Notes: generated from the letters alone by a model not told the origin. A stretch of DNA of 64,000 nucleotides from CAYUET01 sp964443875 (GCA_964443875.1 CAYUET010000010.1:36005-100004); one strand, 5' to 3'; shown: positions 43,430-53,144, counted from the first letter of the stretch. A program made the numbers and translations.

Positions 43430-44122
43430 ATGAGCGGGTTGTTTATCACCTTTGAGGGGTGCGAGGGGTCGGGGAAAAGCACACATTCGGAGAGAGTATA
43501 TCAGACACTCATCAAGAACGGATATCCTGTTCTTTTAACTCACGAGCCGGGGGGGACAAAAGTTTCCGACCGCATACGCGAACTTTTATTAAACCGCAAT
43601 GAGGACGGGAATTTTAATAATCTTGTTCCCAATGCGGAACTTATGCTTTATCTTGCCAGCCGTGCCCAGCACGTGGAAGAACTGATTCTGCCTGCGATTA
43701 AGGCCGGAAAGATCGTGCTGTGCGACCGTTTCTTTGATGCCACGATGGCTTATCAGGGCTATGGACGCAGTCTGGATGCCTCCTTTCTTAAAGAGGTCAA
43801 TACCTTTATCACACACGGCGTCTCTCCGGATATGACCATATTATTGGACATTGACCCTGAAGCCGGGATTGAACGTTCCAAAAAAATAAAAAAGCCTGCG
43901 GCTTCTGAAGGTCAGTTAGACCGGATGGAAAGCCAGAGTATCAAATTTCACAACACGGTAAGACAGGGGTATCTTGAAATTGCAAAAATGGAGCCAGAGC
44001 GGATTTCCGTGTATGATGCCAACTTGCCTTTAGAACAGAATTTTGAACAGATTTTAAAAAAAATCATGACCTTTATTGAATCTCATGCAGTACCCCGAAA
44101 TTCTTGGTCAAAACCGAGTTAA
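43430..44122 (+). CDS. tmk: Thymidylate kinase
   Basis: Phosphorylates dTMP to dTDP. The 230-residue protein has the P-loop GCEGSGKST at 9-17, THEPGGTKVSDRIR, and the LCDRFFDATMAYQGYGR signature. A strong AAGGAGGAATGT site precedes the ATG. Its end overlaps the holB start by 38 nt, an unusually long but common-type arrangement for this pair. Confidence 0.96.
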   Translation: MSGLFITFEGCEGSGKSTHSERVYQTLIKNGYPVLLTHEPGGTKVSDRIRELLLNRNEDGNFNNLVPNAELMLYLASRAQHVEELILPAIKAGKIVLCDRFFDATMAYQGYGRSLDASFLKEVNTFITHGVSPDMTILLDIDPEAGIERSKKIKKPAASEGQLDRMESQSIKFHNTVRQGYLEIAKMEPERISVYDANLPLEQNFEQILKKIMTFIESHAVPRNSWSKPS

Positions 44123-45185
44123 GTCTGTTCTTTCCGGGGCGGTTGCTTCCGGGAATATTCATCATGCCTGGCTTTTAACCGGGGCGGCAGGTGCGCAAAC
44201 GGCAGAGCTGGCAGAGGCCTTTGCCAGAACCCTTTTGTGTGAAAAAACCGTCCATGGGCAACCCTGCAGAACCTGCGAGTCCTGCCGTCTGTCTTTTCAG
44301 GACAAGCATCCGGATTTTTTCCGTCTCAAACCGCGCGGGAAAATACGACAGATGAAAATGGAGGATGTCCGTGACCTTTTGAAGTTTATTTCCCTCAAGG
44401 CTTTTTTTCCGGGTTATAAGGTTATGGTCATTGAAGAGGCGGAAAGACTCCCCCGGGAACACGCCAATTCCCTTTTAAAATCCCTGGAAGAACCGCCTCC
44501 AAAAACAGTTTTTATCCTGACCTGTTCAAAAGTTTCAGGCCTTCTGTCTACGATTATTTCAAGATGTCAAACCCTTGAGCTTGAACCTTTGCCTGAGGAA
44601 ATGGTGTTGGACTGGGTGAAAAAAAACCTTCCCCCTTCTGTGGATTCTGACTTGCTGGTCAAATTGAGCGAGGGGCATATAGGAAGACTCAGGGCAGAAA
44701 ATCTGGAAAAAATCCTTAAAGCCAGGGAAATCGCCTTTTCCATTCTCGAAGAATGGGTTGAAAAAGGGAAAATTGCTGTTCTGGAGGCGACGGATAGGGT
44801 CATGGGTTATCTGGAAAAGGAAAGAAAAATCCTTGAAAAGGAAATGGCTGCAGAGCTTAAAAAAATGAAGCAGGCGGAAGGGGCAAAGGCGGATAAGGCA
44901 GAGGAGGAAATGGCGGCTCAGACAGAAGGGCTCATCAAACAGATTCTGGATGATGTTCTGAATGTTTTTTCCTCGATTTTAAGAGATATCCTGTTTATCC
45001 AGGAAAGTTTTTCTCCGGATACACTTCTGAATCCGGATAAAAAGGCAGTCCTTGAGAAAGCCTCCAGGATATTTCATAACTCGGATTCTTCCTTTATGCT
45101 GCTTGACAGAACCCGTAGAGGTCTACAAAGAACGGCTAATCAGAAACTTGCGCTGGAATCTTTTTTTCTTCAGGTTTTTGAATAA
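44085..45185 (+). CDS. holB: DNA polymerase III delta' subunit
   Basis: Clamp-loader subunit of the replication machinery. The 366-residue protein begins MQYPEILGQNRVK, has a degenerate P-loop (TGAAGAQTAEL) as expected for the non-hydrolysing delta' subunit, a zinc-type CRTCESCR, and the sensor segment LLKSLEEPPPKTVFIL. The ATG is preferred over an in-frame TTG three codons upstream. A long helical C-terminal region contains Lys/Glu-rich coiled coil. Confidence 0.92.
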   Translation: MQYPEILGQNRVKSVLSGAVASGNIHHAWLLTGAAGAQTAELAEAFARTLLCEKTVHGQPCRTCESCRLSFQDKHPDFFRLKPRGKIRQMKMEDVRDLLKFISLKAFFPGYKVMVIEEAERLPREHANSLLKSLEEPPPKTVFILTCSKVSGLLSTIISRCQTLELEPLPEEMVLDWVKKNLPPSVDSDLLVKLSEGHIGRLRAENLEKILKAREIAFSILEEWVEKGKIAVLEATDRVMGYLEKERKILEKEMAAELKKMKQAEGAKADKAEEEMAAQTEGLIKQILDDVLNVFSSILRDILFIQESFSPDTLLNPDKKAVLEKASRIFHNSDSSFMLLDRTRRGLQRTANQKLALESFFLQVFE

Positions 45186-45290
45186 AAAAATCCTTTTGTT
45201 CCTGAAATATTTTAAGGGGGATGTTTCAGCCCAGGATTTTTCTATGACTATATTCTTAAAATCAGGGATTATTAATCAGTTCCCCATCTA

Positions 45291-45319
45291 TTGACAGCCT
45301 TTGTTCAGGCAGGTAGATT
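45291..45319 (+). promoter_or_regulatory. Promoter of the giant exported orphan
   Basis: A perfect TTGACA is followed after 17 nt by TAGATT, 27 nt before the start codon at 45347. Confidence 0.6.
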
Positions 45320-45346
45320 GTAGGTGATATATAACCACAGGGGATC

Positions 45347-48300
45347 ATGAAAAAATATTTTCCAGCTTATCTTTTATTGATGTTTCAGCTTCTTTTTTCT
45401 TTTCCGGGCACAGCCCAGGGAAAAGAGGATTATGATGTCTATTGCATTGGATTGCAGTGGCTTGCTCCGCAATCGATGCTGACCGGTATGCTTGATTTTG
45501 AAACCAGTCTCCGCTTGCTTCAGCGATACCAGGAAGAGTATTTCCGTAAAACAGGAGAAAAGGCATTTCCTTTAAAAGATGAAAACCTGGATCATCTTGA
45601 AAAAGTAATTTTTAACAGCATCAAACACAGTGTATACCAGATTTTTTCCAAATATTCCAAAAGCGTCGGAAAAGAGGCTGAAGAGGCAAAAAACAGGGAA
45701 TTGGAGGAATTGATTCTTCAGTGGCAGAATCCTGTAAACGATCTCCTGCTTCCGACGCGTCTTAAGAAAAAAATATCTCTTCTGGAAAAAATACTTTTTA
45801 AAAAGTCTCTGGTGGAAGAAATCATGAACAAACTGATTCAGATGGACACCTATGTCAATCGGTCTGATATTCCCGAGGAAAAATGGACGGATCTTTTAAA
45901 TATTTTCAACAATCCCAATCTTAACCCGGTTGTCCATTCTCTGCTTATTTCACAACTGAAAAAATCAGATCCTGAATGGACTCCTCCTGCTGCGGTTGAT
46001 GAAGCCTTCAGGAAAAGCATACTTCATGCGATTAATGAACTTCTGGAATCCAATCTGGATACCCTTACCTTTGACGGAAAAGTTATAAAAGTCATTCTTT
46101 CCTCAAAATATGAGGCTCCCTCCCCGGAAATGCTGAAGCTGAAAAGAGCTCAGAATCTTGAATTGCTGGAACCATTTTTTGATAATGTGTTTTTAAAAAC
46201 TAAAAGCAGCATCACGATTATGGCCCCGGGTCTTCGTATGACTGCCTTAAACAAGGTGAGCTATGCCTATGCGGATACGGTCCGGAATCATATGGGCGAT
46301 TTTTTTCAGGAGACTCTGCCGGGTAAAAAAGCGCTTCTCTCCCATAATAAATGGATCACCTTTGGTCTGAATAATGAGCTGCTTCAGCCTTCCGACCATT
46401 TAGCCAATAAGAGCGAACTGGAGTATCTTTATGTTTACGGCAGCAAAAAAACAGTTGCGGAACATGACAAGCAGAAGAGGCCTATCCCCCGTGAACTTCT
46501 TTCCTCCATTTCTCTGGGCGGGGAAAAGTATGAAGGCGATCTTAAAGAGCGTTTGATCCATGAAATTGAAAAAAAGAAGGAAGTCCCGGAGGAAGAAAAA
46601 GATAAATGGATCAGGGATATGGAAAAGAAGAATTTGAATGATGTGAATCTTTATTCCTATACCCGTGAATTCAACAATCTTTACATGAAACTGGTTCTGG
46701 CCCTTAATGCGGGAAACTGGACCGCCTTTGAGGATGCCCTGAATCAGGAAAAGAAGCGTCTGCTGGGCAATGTCTACGAAATATACAGGGATTTTAAGGC
46801 GTTTTTTGAACAGAATTCCCAGGTGATTCCCCAATCTCTTTTTGATCTTTTTAAATCCAATTTTTATCCAGAAAGTGAAATTGAAAAACTGGGACTGGGT
46901 GAAAGCACAAAACAGATGCTGCTCGAAAAATCCAAGCGTTTAAAATACCTCAGGAATATTTTGAAGGATCTCCGGATTTTAACAGCTGAAAACAGTCCCT
47001 GGAAAAAGTTTTTGACTGCCCCGGCCCTTACAGCCCGGGAAGAAGAGCTTCAGAGAAAAGAGAGGGTGAGGAAATTCATCTGGAGCGAGGTGTTCCCCAA
47101 AGCCGTAGAGATTGCCAACCGGATTTTTGACGAACATGAGGGACTGAGCCGCGGTCAGGAACTGTTTTACAGCCAGAAGATGGGGCAGTCCTGGTATCCT
47201 CCGAAAGTCTACAAATCGCTTAGAAAAACAGAAGACTTCATAGAAGAATGCCCCATGTACAATGACATGAGAGGGACTCTTTCCAAAGCCGCTGAAAACA
47301 TGTCCTTTACCGCATTCAATGCCCTGATGACGGATTATCTGAAGGATCTTATAAGAAATGAAAGGGACCATGAATTTTTTGAGAAGGAATTTTTTCCCTT
47401 GATTTCAGCATTAAAGTTTCTGAACATTCACGATGAACTTTTTAATGCTGAGGCGGGAACTACCCGCAAATTTGAATTTTCAACCACCATAGACGGAGAT
47501 GAGCACAGAAGCGTTATTTCCGGCGTGGATGGCAGGATCTATACGGTCTGCTTTGATTTTGACAATTTTCAGGTGGTGGATCAGCAACTACGAAAACTCA
47601 ATCTTCTGACCAGTGACGACAGCCTGTTTTTCAGAATTCATGAAACCCTGGATAGTCTTCTCAAAGAAAAAATTTCCCGCTGGCTTGAATCAGGAGCGGA
47701 TAAAGAGAGTTTTAGAACAGGGCTGGAGGGGATATGCAAGGAGGCTATCGCAGAACTTCCCTATCACGAGAATGTCAAAGTAAATTTGAATCCCGGAAGG
47801 GCGGATGAGGCCCTTAAGATTTATACCGGAAATTCAATACTCGACACTTCGATTTATGAAGTGAAAAATTATCTTGAGCAGCTTGAAGAGAATGCCCCGC
47901 AGAAAAAAAGCAGTGACCCGGCATTTTTATCAAGGCTTGAGGGTTACCGGGAAGGCATTTCCAGGCTTCTTAATAATCAGACAGGAGAAGAGGCGGCCGT
48001 GGAAATGCCTCTGGGGGATTTTCTTGCTCAGCTGAGTCTCAAGCGGGGGGAATTGCCCCGTCTGGCCAGAGGCGTCTGGGGAAGTGTGGGGGTAAGCGGT
48101 GCCGCAGCCCAGATCCATGTGACAGAAAAAAGTGCGGCAGATGAAACGCTGATCGATCATATCCGCAACACGGTCAATAAGGTCGACGAAATGGTTCCGC
48201 TGCTAAAAGGCAGTTCGACCCGTTTCATCTACGACGGTACAGAAGATGCGGAAGTTCTCAATGACCGTTATCATCAGAATGAACGGGCAAAGAAAGAGCG

Positions 48301-48628
48301 CATAGGCATTTACCATTCTGCAGGGCCAAAGGTCATCAGAGAAGTATTTCCTTCCATGAGGAGTGTTTCCCCTGAAAATCTGGAGATCATTCTGGATATT
48401 TTGAGCAATATCCGGACAGAGTACACTCCCCAGGAGATTTATTTTAATGACATCACTCTGAATGCGGCTGTAACAGAGATTGAAAAAATCGGAGGGTCTG
48501 AGGTGATCAGGGAGCTGGAAAAGATCCGGAAAAACGGCAATCTGGAATCCCTTTTTCATAAGGTCATCGCCAAAATCGAAATGGAAAATGTGCTTCTTGC
48601 AGAAGAAGTTGTGGACGTTGCTGCTTAA
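45347..48628 (+). CDS. Very large exported protein of unknown function
   Basis: A 1093-residue protein that I do not recognise. Residues 1-23 form a signal peptide (KKYFPAYLLLMFQLLFSF, then GTAQG). The rest is mostly charged helical sequence with few cysteines, without repeats, membrane spans or a known catalytic motif. Some segments near 700-750 (RKFEFSTTIDGDEHRSVISG, IYTVCFDFDNFQVV) look like beta strands. It has its own promoter and no operon partner. A GGGGATC site precedes the ATG. It is probably periplasmic or surface-associated. Confidence 0.85.
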   Translation: MKKYFPAYLLLMFQLLFSFPGTAQGKEDYDVYCIGLQWLAPQSMLTGMLDFETSLRLLQRYQEEYFRKTGEKAFPLKDENLDHLEKVIFNSIKHSVYQIFSKYSKSVGKEAEEAKNRELEELILQWQNPVNDLLLPTRLKKKISLLEKILFKKSLVEEIMNKLIQMDTYVNRSDIPEEKWTDLLNIFNNPNLNPVVHSLLISQLKKSDPEWTPPAAVDEAFRKSILHAINELLESNLDTLTFDGKVIKVILSSKYEAPSPEMLKLKRAQNLELLEPFFDNVFLKTKSSITIMAPGLRMTALNKVSYAYADTVRNHMGDFFQETLPGKKALLSHNKWITFGLNNELLQPSDHLANKSELEYLYVYGSKKTVAEHDKQKRPIPRELLSSISLGGEKYEGDLKERLIHEIEKKKEVPEEEKDKWIRDMEKKNLNDVNLYSYTREFNNLYMKLVLALNAGNWTAFEDALNQEKKRLLGNVYEIYRDFKAFFEQNSQVIPQSLFDLFKSNFYPESEIEKLGLGESTKQMLLEKSKRLKYLRNILKDLRILTAENSPWKKFLTAPALTAREEELQRKERVRKFIWSEVFPKAVEIANRIFDEHEGLSRGQELFYSQKMGQSWYPPKVYKSLRKTEDFIEECPMYNDMRGTLSKAAENMSFTAFNALMTDYLKDLIRNERDHEFFEKEFFPLISALKFLNIHDELFNAEAGTTRKFEFSTTIDGDEHRSVISGVDGRIYTVCFDFDNFQVVDQQLRKLNLLTSDDSLFFRIHETLDSLLKEKISRWLESGADKESFRTGLEGICKEAIAELPYHENVKVNLNPGRADEALKIYTGNSILDTSIYEVKNYLEQLEENAPQKKSSDPAFLSRLEGYREGISRLLNNQTGEEAAVEMPLGDFLAQLSLKRGELPRLARGVWGSVGVSGAAAQIHVTEKSAADETLIDHIRNTVNKVDEMVPLLKGSSTRFIYDGTEDAEVLNDRYHQNERAKKERIGIYHSAGPKVIREVFPSMRSVSPENLEIILDILSNIRTEYTPQEIYFNDITLNAAVTEIEKIGGSEVIRELEKIRKNGNLESLFHKVIAKIEMENVLLAEEVVDVAA

Positions 48629-48678
48629 AATTCTGCGTTTTACAGGCCCTGTTATTTTATCTACAAAGAGCGTTCCTG

Positions 48679-48707
48679 TTGACTTTTTCTCAAAAGTATT
48701 TTATTAG
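48679..48707 (+). promoter_or_regulatory. Promoter of wzt-glycosyltransferase operon
   Basis: TTGACT and TATTAG are spaced by 17 nt, giving a leader of about 120 nt before the wzt start chosen here. Confidence 0.5.
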
Positions 48708-48835
48708 TGACCCTTGATTTTTATAAGTGTAAGCGAAGAAAAATCTTAGTCGAATTATTAGAAGAGTCTGGCCTGAGGGAAAGGCTCTTTTTGAGAAGTA
48801 ATTCCAGGCCCGGTAAAAATAAGGTGGAAAAACGG

Positions 48836-50023
48836 ATGCAGAACCCTGCCATAGAAGTCATAAATCTTGGGAAAAAATACAACCGGAGGAGAGATCCTGA
48901 AAGAAGCATCAAATCTTTTGTTCTTGGGAATCTTTTCAGGAAAAAATTAAAGGATGAATTTTTCGCCCTTCGGAATATTGATTTTACAGTAGGCAGGGGA
49001 GAAACCCTGGGAATCATCGGAGCGAACGGGGCAGGGAAAAGTACGCTTCTTTCCCTGATTGCAGGAACAACAGCGCCTTCCGAAGGGGAGGTCCGGGTGA
49101 ACGGAAAAATGTCCACCCTTCTGGAACTCGGTGCCGGATTTCATCCGGACCTGACAGGCTGCGAAAATGTCTTCCTCAATGCCTCCATTCTGGGTATGAC
49201 GCGCAGGGAAACGGAAGCCAGATATGATGAGATTGTAGAGCTTGCCGGAATCGGGGACGCCATTGATTCTCCGGTCAAATTTTATTCCTCGGGAATGTAT
49301 GTCCGCTTGGGCTTTGCCGTAGCCGTCATGTGTGATCCGGATATCCTCTTGATGGATGAGGTCATGGCTGTCGGCGACGAGGGGTTCAGAAAAAAATCCC
49401 TTGCCCGGGTCGAAAAATTCAAAGGGGCAGGAAAAACCATGCTCATTATCTCCCATGATCTGGAATCGATCAAAAGAATGTCTGACAGGATATTGCTTTT
49501 GAATCAGGGGAAGCTTTTAGGATTGGGCGAGCCCGATGAAATTGTGGAAAGTTATAAAAATTTCGGAATTTATCAGGATGGGAATGTCACCATCAAGGAT
49601 TTCGGAACCCGGGATATTGTGATCGAAAATGTCACTTTTAAATCCGGAGGAAATCCGGTTAATGAGACCCTGATCCCTTCTGCTCCGCTGGAAATCAGTT
49701 TTAATCTGACGGCCAAAAAAAAGGTTGAATCCGTGGTTACAGGATTCAGCATTACGGACAACATGGGAAATATGATTTTTGGAACCAATACCCAGATGCT
49801 GAAGCAGAATATTACGCCTTTTGGAGGAACAAAAACGGTTTCGGTGAAAATCCCGGCTTTACAGATACAATACGGCATTTATTATTTTTCACTTTCCGTG
49901 CACAGTACGGATCATCGCACCCAGTATCATCGCCTTGATAATGCCTTTAAATTCAGGGTCGGAGGAACTTCAAAAAGTGCGGGGTTTCTGGTTTTGCCCT
50001 GCAGCATGGAGATCGAAGCCTGA
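48836..50023 (+). CDS. wzt: Polysaccharide ABC exporter ATPase with Wzt C-domain
   Basis: A 395-residue ATPase subunit of an O-antigen or teichoic-acid type exporter. Walker A is GANGAGKST at 62-70, the signature is YSSGMYVRLGFA (the variant typical of Wzt/TagH) and Walker B is DILLMDEV. Residues from about 255 form the beta-sandwich that binds the glycan end. The start has AAGGTGG about 8 nt upstream; earlier in-frame codons lack similarity. No Wzm permease gene is in this window. The stop overlaps the next gene. Confidence 0.92.
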   Translation: MQNPAIEVINLGKKYNRRRDPERSIKSFVLGNLFRKKLKDEFFALRNIDFTVGRGETLGIIGANGAGKSTLLSLIAGTTAPSEGEVRVNGKMSTLLELGAGFHPDLTGCENVFLNASILGMTRRETEARYDEIVELAGIGDAIDSPVKFYSSGMYVRLGFAVAVMCDPDILLMDEVMAVGDEGFRKKSLARVEKFKGAGKTMLIISHDLESIKRMSDRILLLNQGKLLGLGEPDEIVESYKNFGIYQDGNVTIKDFGTRDIVIENVTFKSGGNPVNETLIPSAPLEISFNLTAKKKVESVVTGFSITDNMGNMIFGTNTQMLKQNITPFGGTKTVSVKIPALQIQYGIYYFSLSVHSTDHRTQYHRLDNAFKFRVGGTSKSAGFLVLPCSMEIEA

Positions 50024-50478
50024 TGAATCCTGAAAAAAACGTCTTTAAAACAAGAGAATCCTCTCTGGATATGGAGGCCGTTGACAGGGAGATTCATTTT
50101 CAGATCAAGCAGCGTCAGGAGCTCGGTGTTTATGAGCACTATGACCTTACAAAAGTCACGCATCTGCTGTTAAGGGACATACGGGACCCCGGGGAATTTT
50201 TCAGACAGCATCTGGCCGCCATTGTCCGTTCCTGGGCCATTGATATCAATGATTTTGAAATCATCCGGAAAAAGGAAGGGATCCTCGGCAATCTGGAAAT
50301 TCTATTGAAAAAAGTGATCTGGAAACTTCTGAAATTTTATACCTACCGCCTTTTTTCTCAGCAGAGGGAGCATAATTTTCAGATCAGCAATACGGTGACC
50401 CTGATGGAAAAACATTACCGGGAAAAGCTCAGTGCCCTTGAAAAGGAACTGGCACTCCTGAAAGATCAGCGGACCTAA
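50023..50478 (+). CDS. Small helical partner protein, copy A
   Basis: A 151-residue protein with no catalytic motif. Its middle carries DINDFEI and then a basic amphipathic stretch WKLLKFYTYRLFSQQ starting at residue 100, ending in a coiled coil. This resembles the helical segment often fused N-terminally to methyltransferases and glycosyltransferases of polysaccharide clusters (with QQ..FN), here stand-alone. A paralogue of identical length lies at 51561. It overlaps wzt and precedes a GT4 by 1 nt, so it may tether or assemble that enzyme at the membrane. Confidence 0.75.
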   Translation: MNPEKNVFKTRESSLDMEAVDREIHFQIKQRQELGVYEHYDLTKVTHLLLRDIRDPGEFFRQHLAAIVRSWAIDINDFEIIRKKEGILGNLEILLKKVIWKLLKFYTYRLFSQQREHNFQISNTVTLMEKHYREKLSALEKELALLKDQRT

Positions 50479-50479
50479 G

Positions 50480-51568
50480 ATGCCCCGGAAAGTTCATCAG
50501 CTTCTTGCCGGAGCAGAGATAGGGGATGCCATTACCTATAATGCCTTTGAGCTTCAACGGGTTTTGTCTGCCATGAATGTGCCCTCTTTCATATACGCCC
50601 CTGCTCAGAATATTCACTCCCCGGTTAAAAATGTTTTCCCTCTCCAGGATCTGGGAAACAATCTGGAAAAAGGAGATACAGTCTATTATCATTTTTCCAT
50701 CGGATCCCCTGCCTCCGAGATTTACAGAGGACTTTCGGAAGTGACCAAAGTCATCGGGTATCACAACATCACTCCGTTTTCTTATTTTCTTCCCTTCTCT
50801 GATCCCTTAGCCTCTTTACTTAAAGAAGGAAGGGAGGAACTTAAAACACTCGGGGCCGGAACAGATGCGTTTACAGCGGATTCCCTTTATAATGCGGAGG
50901 AGCTTAAGGCTTTGGGGTTTAAGGACATCGAGATCATCCCTTTATGCCTCCGTAAGGAAATGCGGTCTGTGAAGCCCGTTTCCCCTTCTTTTTTTGAGCA
51001 GGGGAAAACCCATCTTTTGTTTGTAGGACGGGTGGTCCCCAATAAGCGGATTCACGCGCTTATCAATATGTTTTCGCGCTACAAAACCTGCAACCCTTTT
51101 TCCAGGCTTGTAATTGCCGGTTCTTTCGAGGCGGTCCCTGCTTATTATGAGTGGCTCAGGCAGGGCGTTAAAAGGCTCGGACTGGAAGAGGATATTTTTT
51201 TTACAGGAAAAATGAACGAAGAGGCTCTTCTGGGATGTTACCAGGGGGCAGATGCCTTTGTCTGTCTTTCAGGACATGAGGGGTTCTGTCTTCCCCTGAT
51301 TGAAGCCATGCACTTCAATCTTCCTGTTTTTGCATTGGAGAGGGCCGCGGTAGGAGAAACCCTGGGGGAAAGCGGAGTTGTCTTTGACGAAGATTCTCCT
51401 GAGCTCATGGCCGAGCTGATTCACCGCGTCTTGACGGATAAGGCGCTGAAAACCCGGATTACGGAAAATCAGAAAAAGCGCCTGGAGTATTTTTCGCATG
51501 ACAGCTTTTGTCACAGGAGTGAAGTTTTTTTTAAACGTGTGTTAAACGGAGTGCAAGCCAATGAATAA
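50480..51568 (+). CDS. GT4-family glycosyltransferase, copy A
   Basis: A 362-residue GT-B enzyme. Motifs are VHQLLAGAEIGDAI at the N-terminus, YHNITP, LLFVGRVVPNKRI (donor-binding) and EGFCLPLIEAM (the E-x7-E region). The full family-length protein looks active. Its donor and acceptor are unknown, but the wzt linkage points to cell-surface polysaccharide. It is paralogous to the protein at 52016 and is followed, with an 8-nt overlap, by small partner copy B. Confidence 0.88.
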   Translation: MPRKVHQLLAGAEIGDAITYNAFELQRVLSAMNVPSFIYAPAQNIHSPVKNVFPLQDLGNNLEKGDTVYYHFSIGSPASEIYRGLSEVTKVIGYHNITPFSYFLPFSDPLASLLKEGREELKTLGAGTDAFTADSLYNAEELKALGFKDIEIIPLCLRKEMRSVKPVSPSFFEQGKTHLLFVGRVVPNKRIHALINMFSRYKTCNPFSRLVIAGSFEAVPAYYEWLRQGVKRLGLEEDIFFTGKMNEEALLGCYQGADAFVCLSGHEGFCLPLIEAMHFNLPVFALERAAVGETLGESGVVFDEDSPELMAELIHRVLTDKALKTRITENQKKRLEYFSHDSFCHRSEVFFKRVLNGVQANE

Positions 51569-52016
51569 AACGGATAAAAAAATTTTTGAAATTTACGGGA
51601 TCGGACCGGAGGCGGAAAACATCTATCAGGAAATTCAGAACACCATAGAGGAAAAGGAAAAAAAGGGGGTTTACACCCTTCATTCCCTTACAAACGGGAT
51701 GAACGTGGATTTTTTAGATCTTCAGAACGATGCCCAGTTTCTGGAATACTACCTGAAGGTCATCAAGCGGACATGGAACGTGGATATCAATGATTTTGAG
51801 ATTCAGAAGAAGAAGGGGTTTAAAGGAAAAGCGGAATGGGCGCTTAAAAAGATCATCTGGAAACTTCTGAAGTTCTATACGTATCGGATATTTTCGCAGC
51901 AGATTGAATTTAATTCCCAGATCAAAAATACGGTTCTGGCCCTGCACAGGGAATTTTCAGGAAGGATCGAAACGATTGAAAAGGAAATCCTTGAGCTCAG
52001 GGGAAAGGGACAATAA
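51561..52016 (+). CDS. Small helical partner protein, copy B
   Basis: Paralogue of the protein at 50023, also 151 residues. VDINDFEIQKKKG and WKLLKFYTYRIFSQQ are conserved, the latter at exactly residues 100-109 onward in both copies, while the N-terminal 70 residues diverge. It overlaps the preceding glycosyltransferase and shares TAATG with the following one, so gene order and coupling repeat those of copy A. Confidence 0.75.
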   Translation: MNKTDKKIFEIYGIGPEAENIYQEIQNTIEEKEKKGVYTLHSLTNGMNVDFLDLQNDAQFLEYYLKVIKRTWNVDINDFEIQKKKGFKGKAEWALKKIIWKLLKFYTYRIFSQQIEFNSQIKNTVLALHREFSGRIETIEKEILELRGKGQ

Positions 52017-53107
52017 TGGCTGCAGTTCACCAGTTGATCGCGGGAGCAGGGTTAGGCGATGCCATCACCAATTATGCCCTTGAGATCCAGAGAATTTTCA
52101 GAAGCGCGGGAGTCGAGTCCCGGGTTTTTGCTCCGGATCAGCACATAGCCCCGGATCTCAGGGATACAAAAGTCAAAGGTCTTTCCAAAGCCCGGGAGCT
52201 TCTGAAAAAAGAGGATATTCTTTTATACCATTATTCTATCGGCTCCAGGGCTTCAGAAATCTACAGGGAGGCCCCCTGTCAAAAGCTGATTTGTTATCAC
52301 AATATCACCCCTTCCAAATATTTTCGTAATGTTTCAGAATCTCAGACCCAGGTCCTGGATCAGGGCAGGGAGGAGCTCAGGACTTTAATTTCCTGCACTC
52401 CGGTCGCTTCTGCTGTTTCGGATTTTAACCGCATGGAACTTGCGGAGATGGGATTTTCAAAGACCGAAGTTGTTCCTCTTGTCTTCCCCCGGAATTATCT
52501 GGAGACTAGGCCGGAGGAGAATGTGCTCGATAAATACAGGGACGGCAGAACCAACCTGCTTTTTGTCGGCCGGGTGGCCCCCAATAAGCGTTTCGAGGAT
52601 CTCATCAGGACCTTTTATTATTATCATAAGACGGTTGATTCCAATTCAAGACTTTTGATGGCCGGAACCTATATGGGAAATGAGAAGTACTATACGTATC
52701 TGAAATCCCTTGTTGCGGATCTTCAGCTGTCCGGACAGGCTGTTTTTACAGGGCATCTGAAGCTTGCCGAGCTGATTGCCTATTATCACGCGGGGTCCGC
52801 ATTCCTGTGTCTTTCAGAACATGAGGGATTCTGCCTTCCTCTTCTGGAAGCCATGCAGTTTCATCTTCCTGTGTTTGCGCTGAAAAGGGCGGCCATCCCT
52901 GAAACCATGAATAAATCCGGGATTCTTTTTGAGGAACCGGACGGCAGGGTGATCGCAGAAACGATTCATCAGGTATTGAAAAATCCTTTGCTGAAAGAGG
53001 CAGTGCTTCGGAGACAGAATGAGCGGCTTGAGGAATACAACCGGATTTCTCTGAAAGAGGTGTTTTTTAGCCTGTTTAACCGGTATCTGGGCACTTCATT
53101 TGAATAG
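52016..53107 (+). CDS. GT4-family glycosyltransferase, copy B
   Basis: A 363-residue GT-B enzyme closely related to copy A: VHQLIAGAGLGDAITNYALEIQR, YHNITPSKYF, LLFVGRVAPNKRF and EGFCLPLLEAM. It ends the wzt cluster. The two copies probably arose by duplication of the small-protein/GT pair and may add different residues to the same glycan. Confidence 0.88.
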   Translation: MAAVHQLIAGAGLGDAITNYALEIQRIFRSAGVESRVFAPDQHIAPDLRDTKVKGLSKARELLKKEDILLYHYSIGSRASEIYREAPCQKLICYHNITPSKYFRNVSESQTQVLDQGREELRTLISCTPVASAVSDFNRMELAEMGFSKTEVVPLVFPRNYLETRPEENVLDKYRDGRTNLLFVGRVAPNKRFEDLIRTFYYYHKTVDSNSRLLMAGTYMGNEKYYTYLKSLVADLQLSGQAVFTGHLKLAELIAYYHAGSAFLCLSEHEGFCLPLLEAMQFHLPVFALKRAAIPETMNKSGILFEEPDGRVIAETIHQVLKNPLLKEAVLRRQNERLEEYNRISLKEVFFSLFNRYLGTSFE

Positions 53108-53115
53108 GATTTATT

Positions 53116-53144
53116 TTGACAAAAGCTCCGGTGTGGCTTATTGT
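53116..53144 (+). promoter_or_regulatory. Promoter of outer-membrane barrel gene
   Basis: A perfect TTGACA is followed after 17 nt by TATTGT, about 65 nt before the start at 53209. Confidence 0.6.

Noticed and set aside
48707..48835. Longer N-terminus for the Wzt ATPase
   Set aside because: The extra 43 residues are not similar to the family and the start falls at the promoter -10; AAGGTGG supports 48836.
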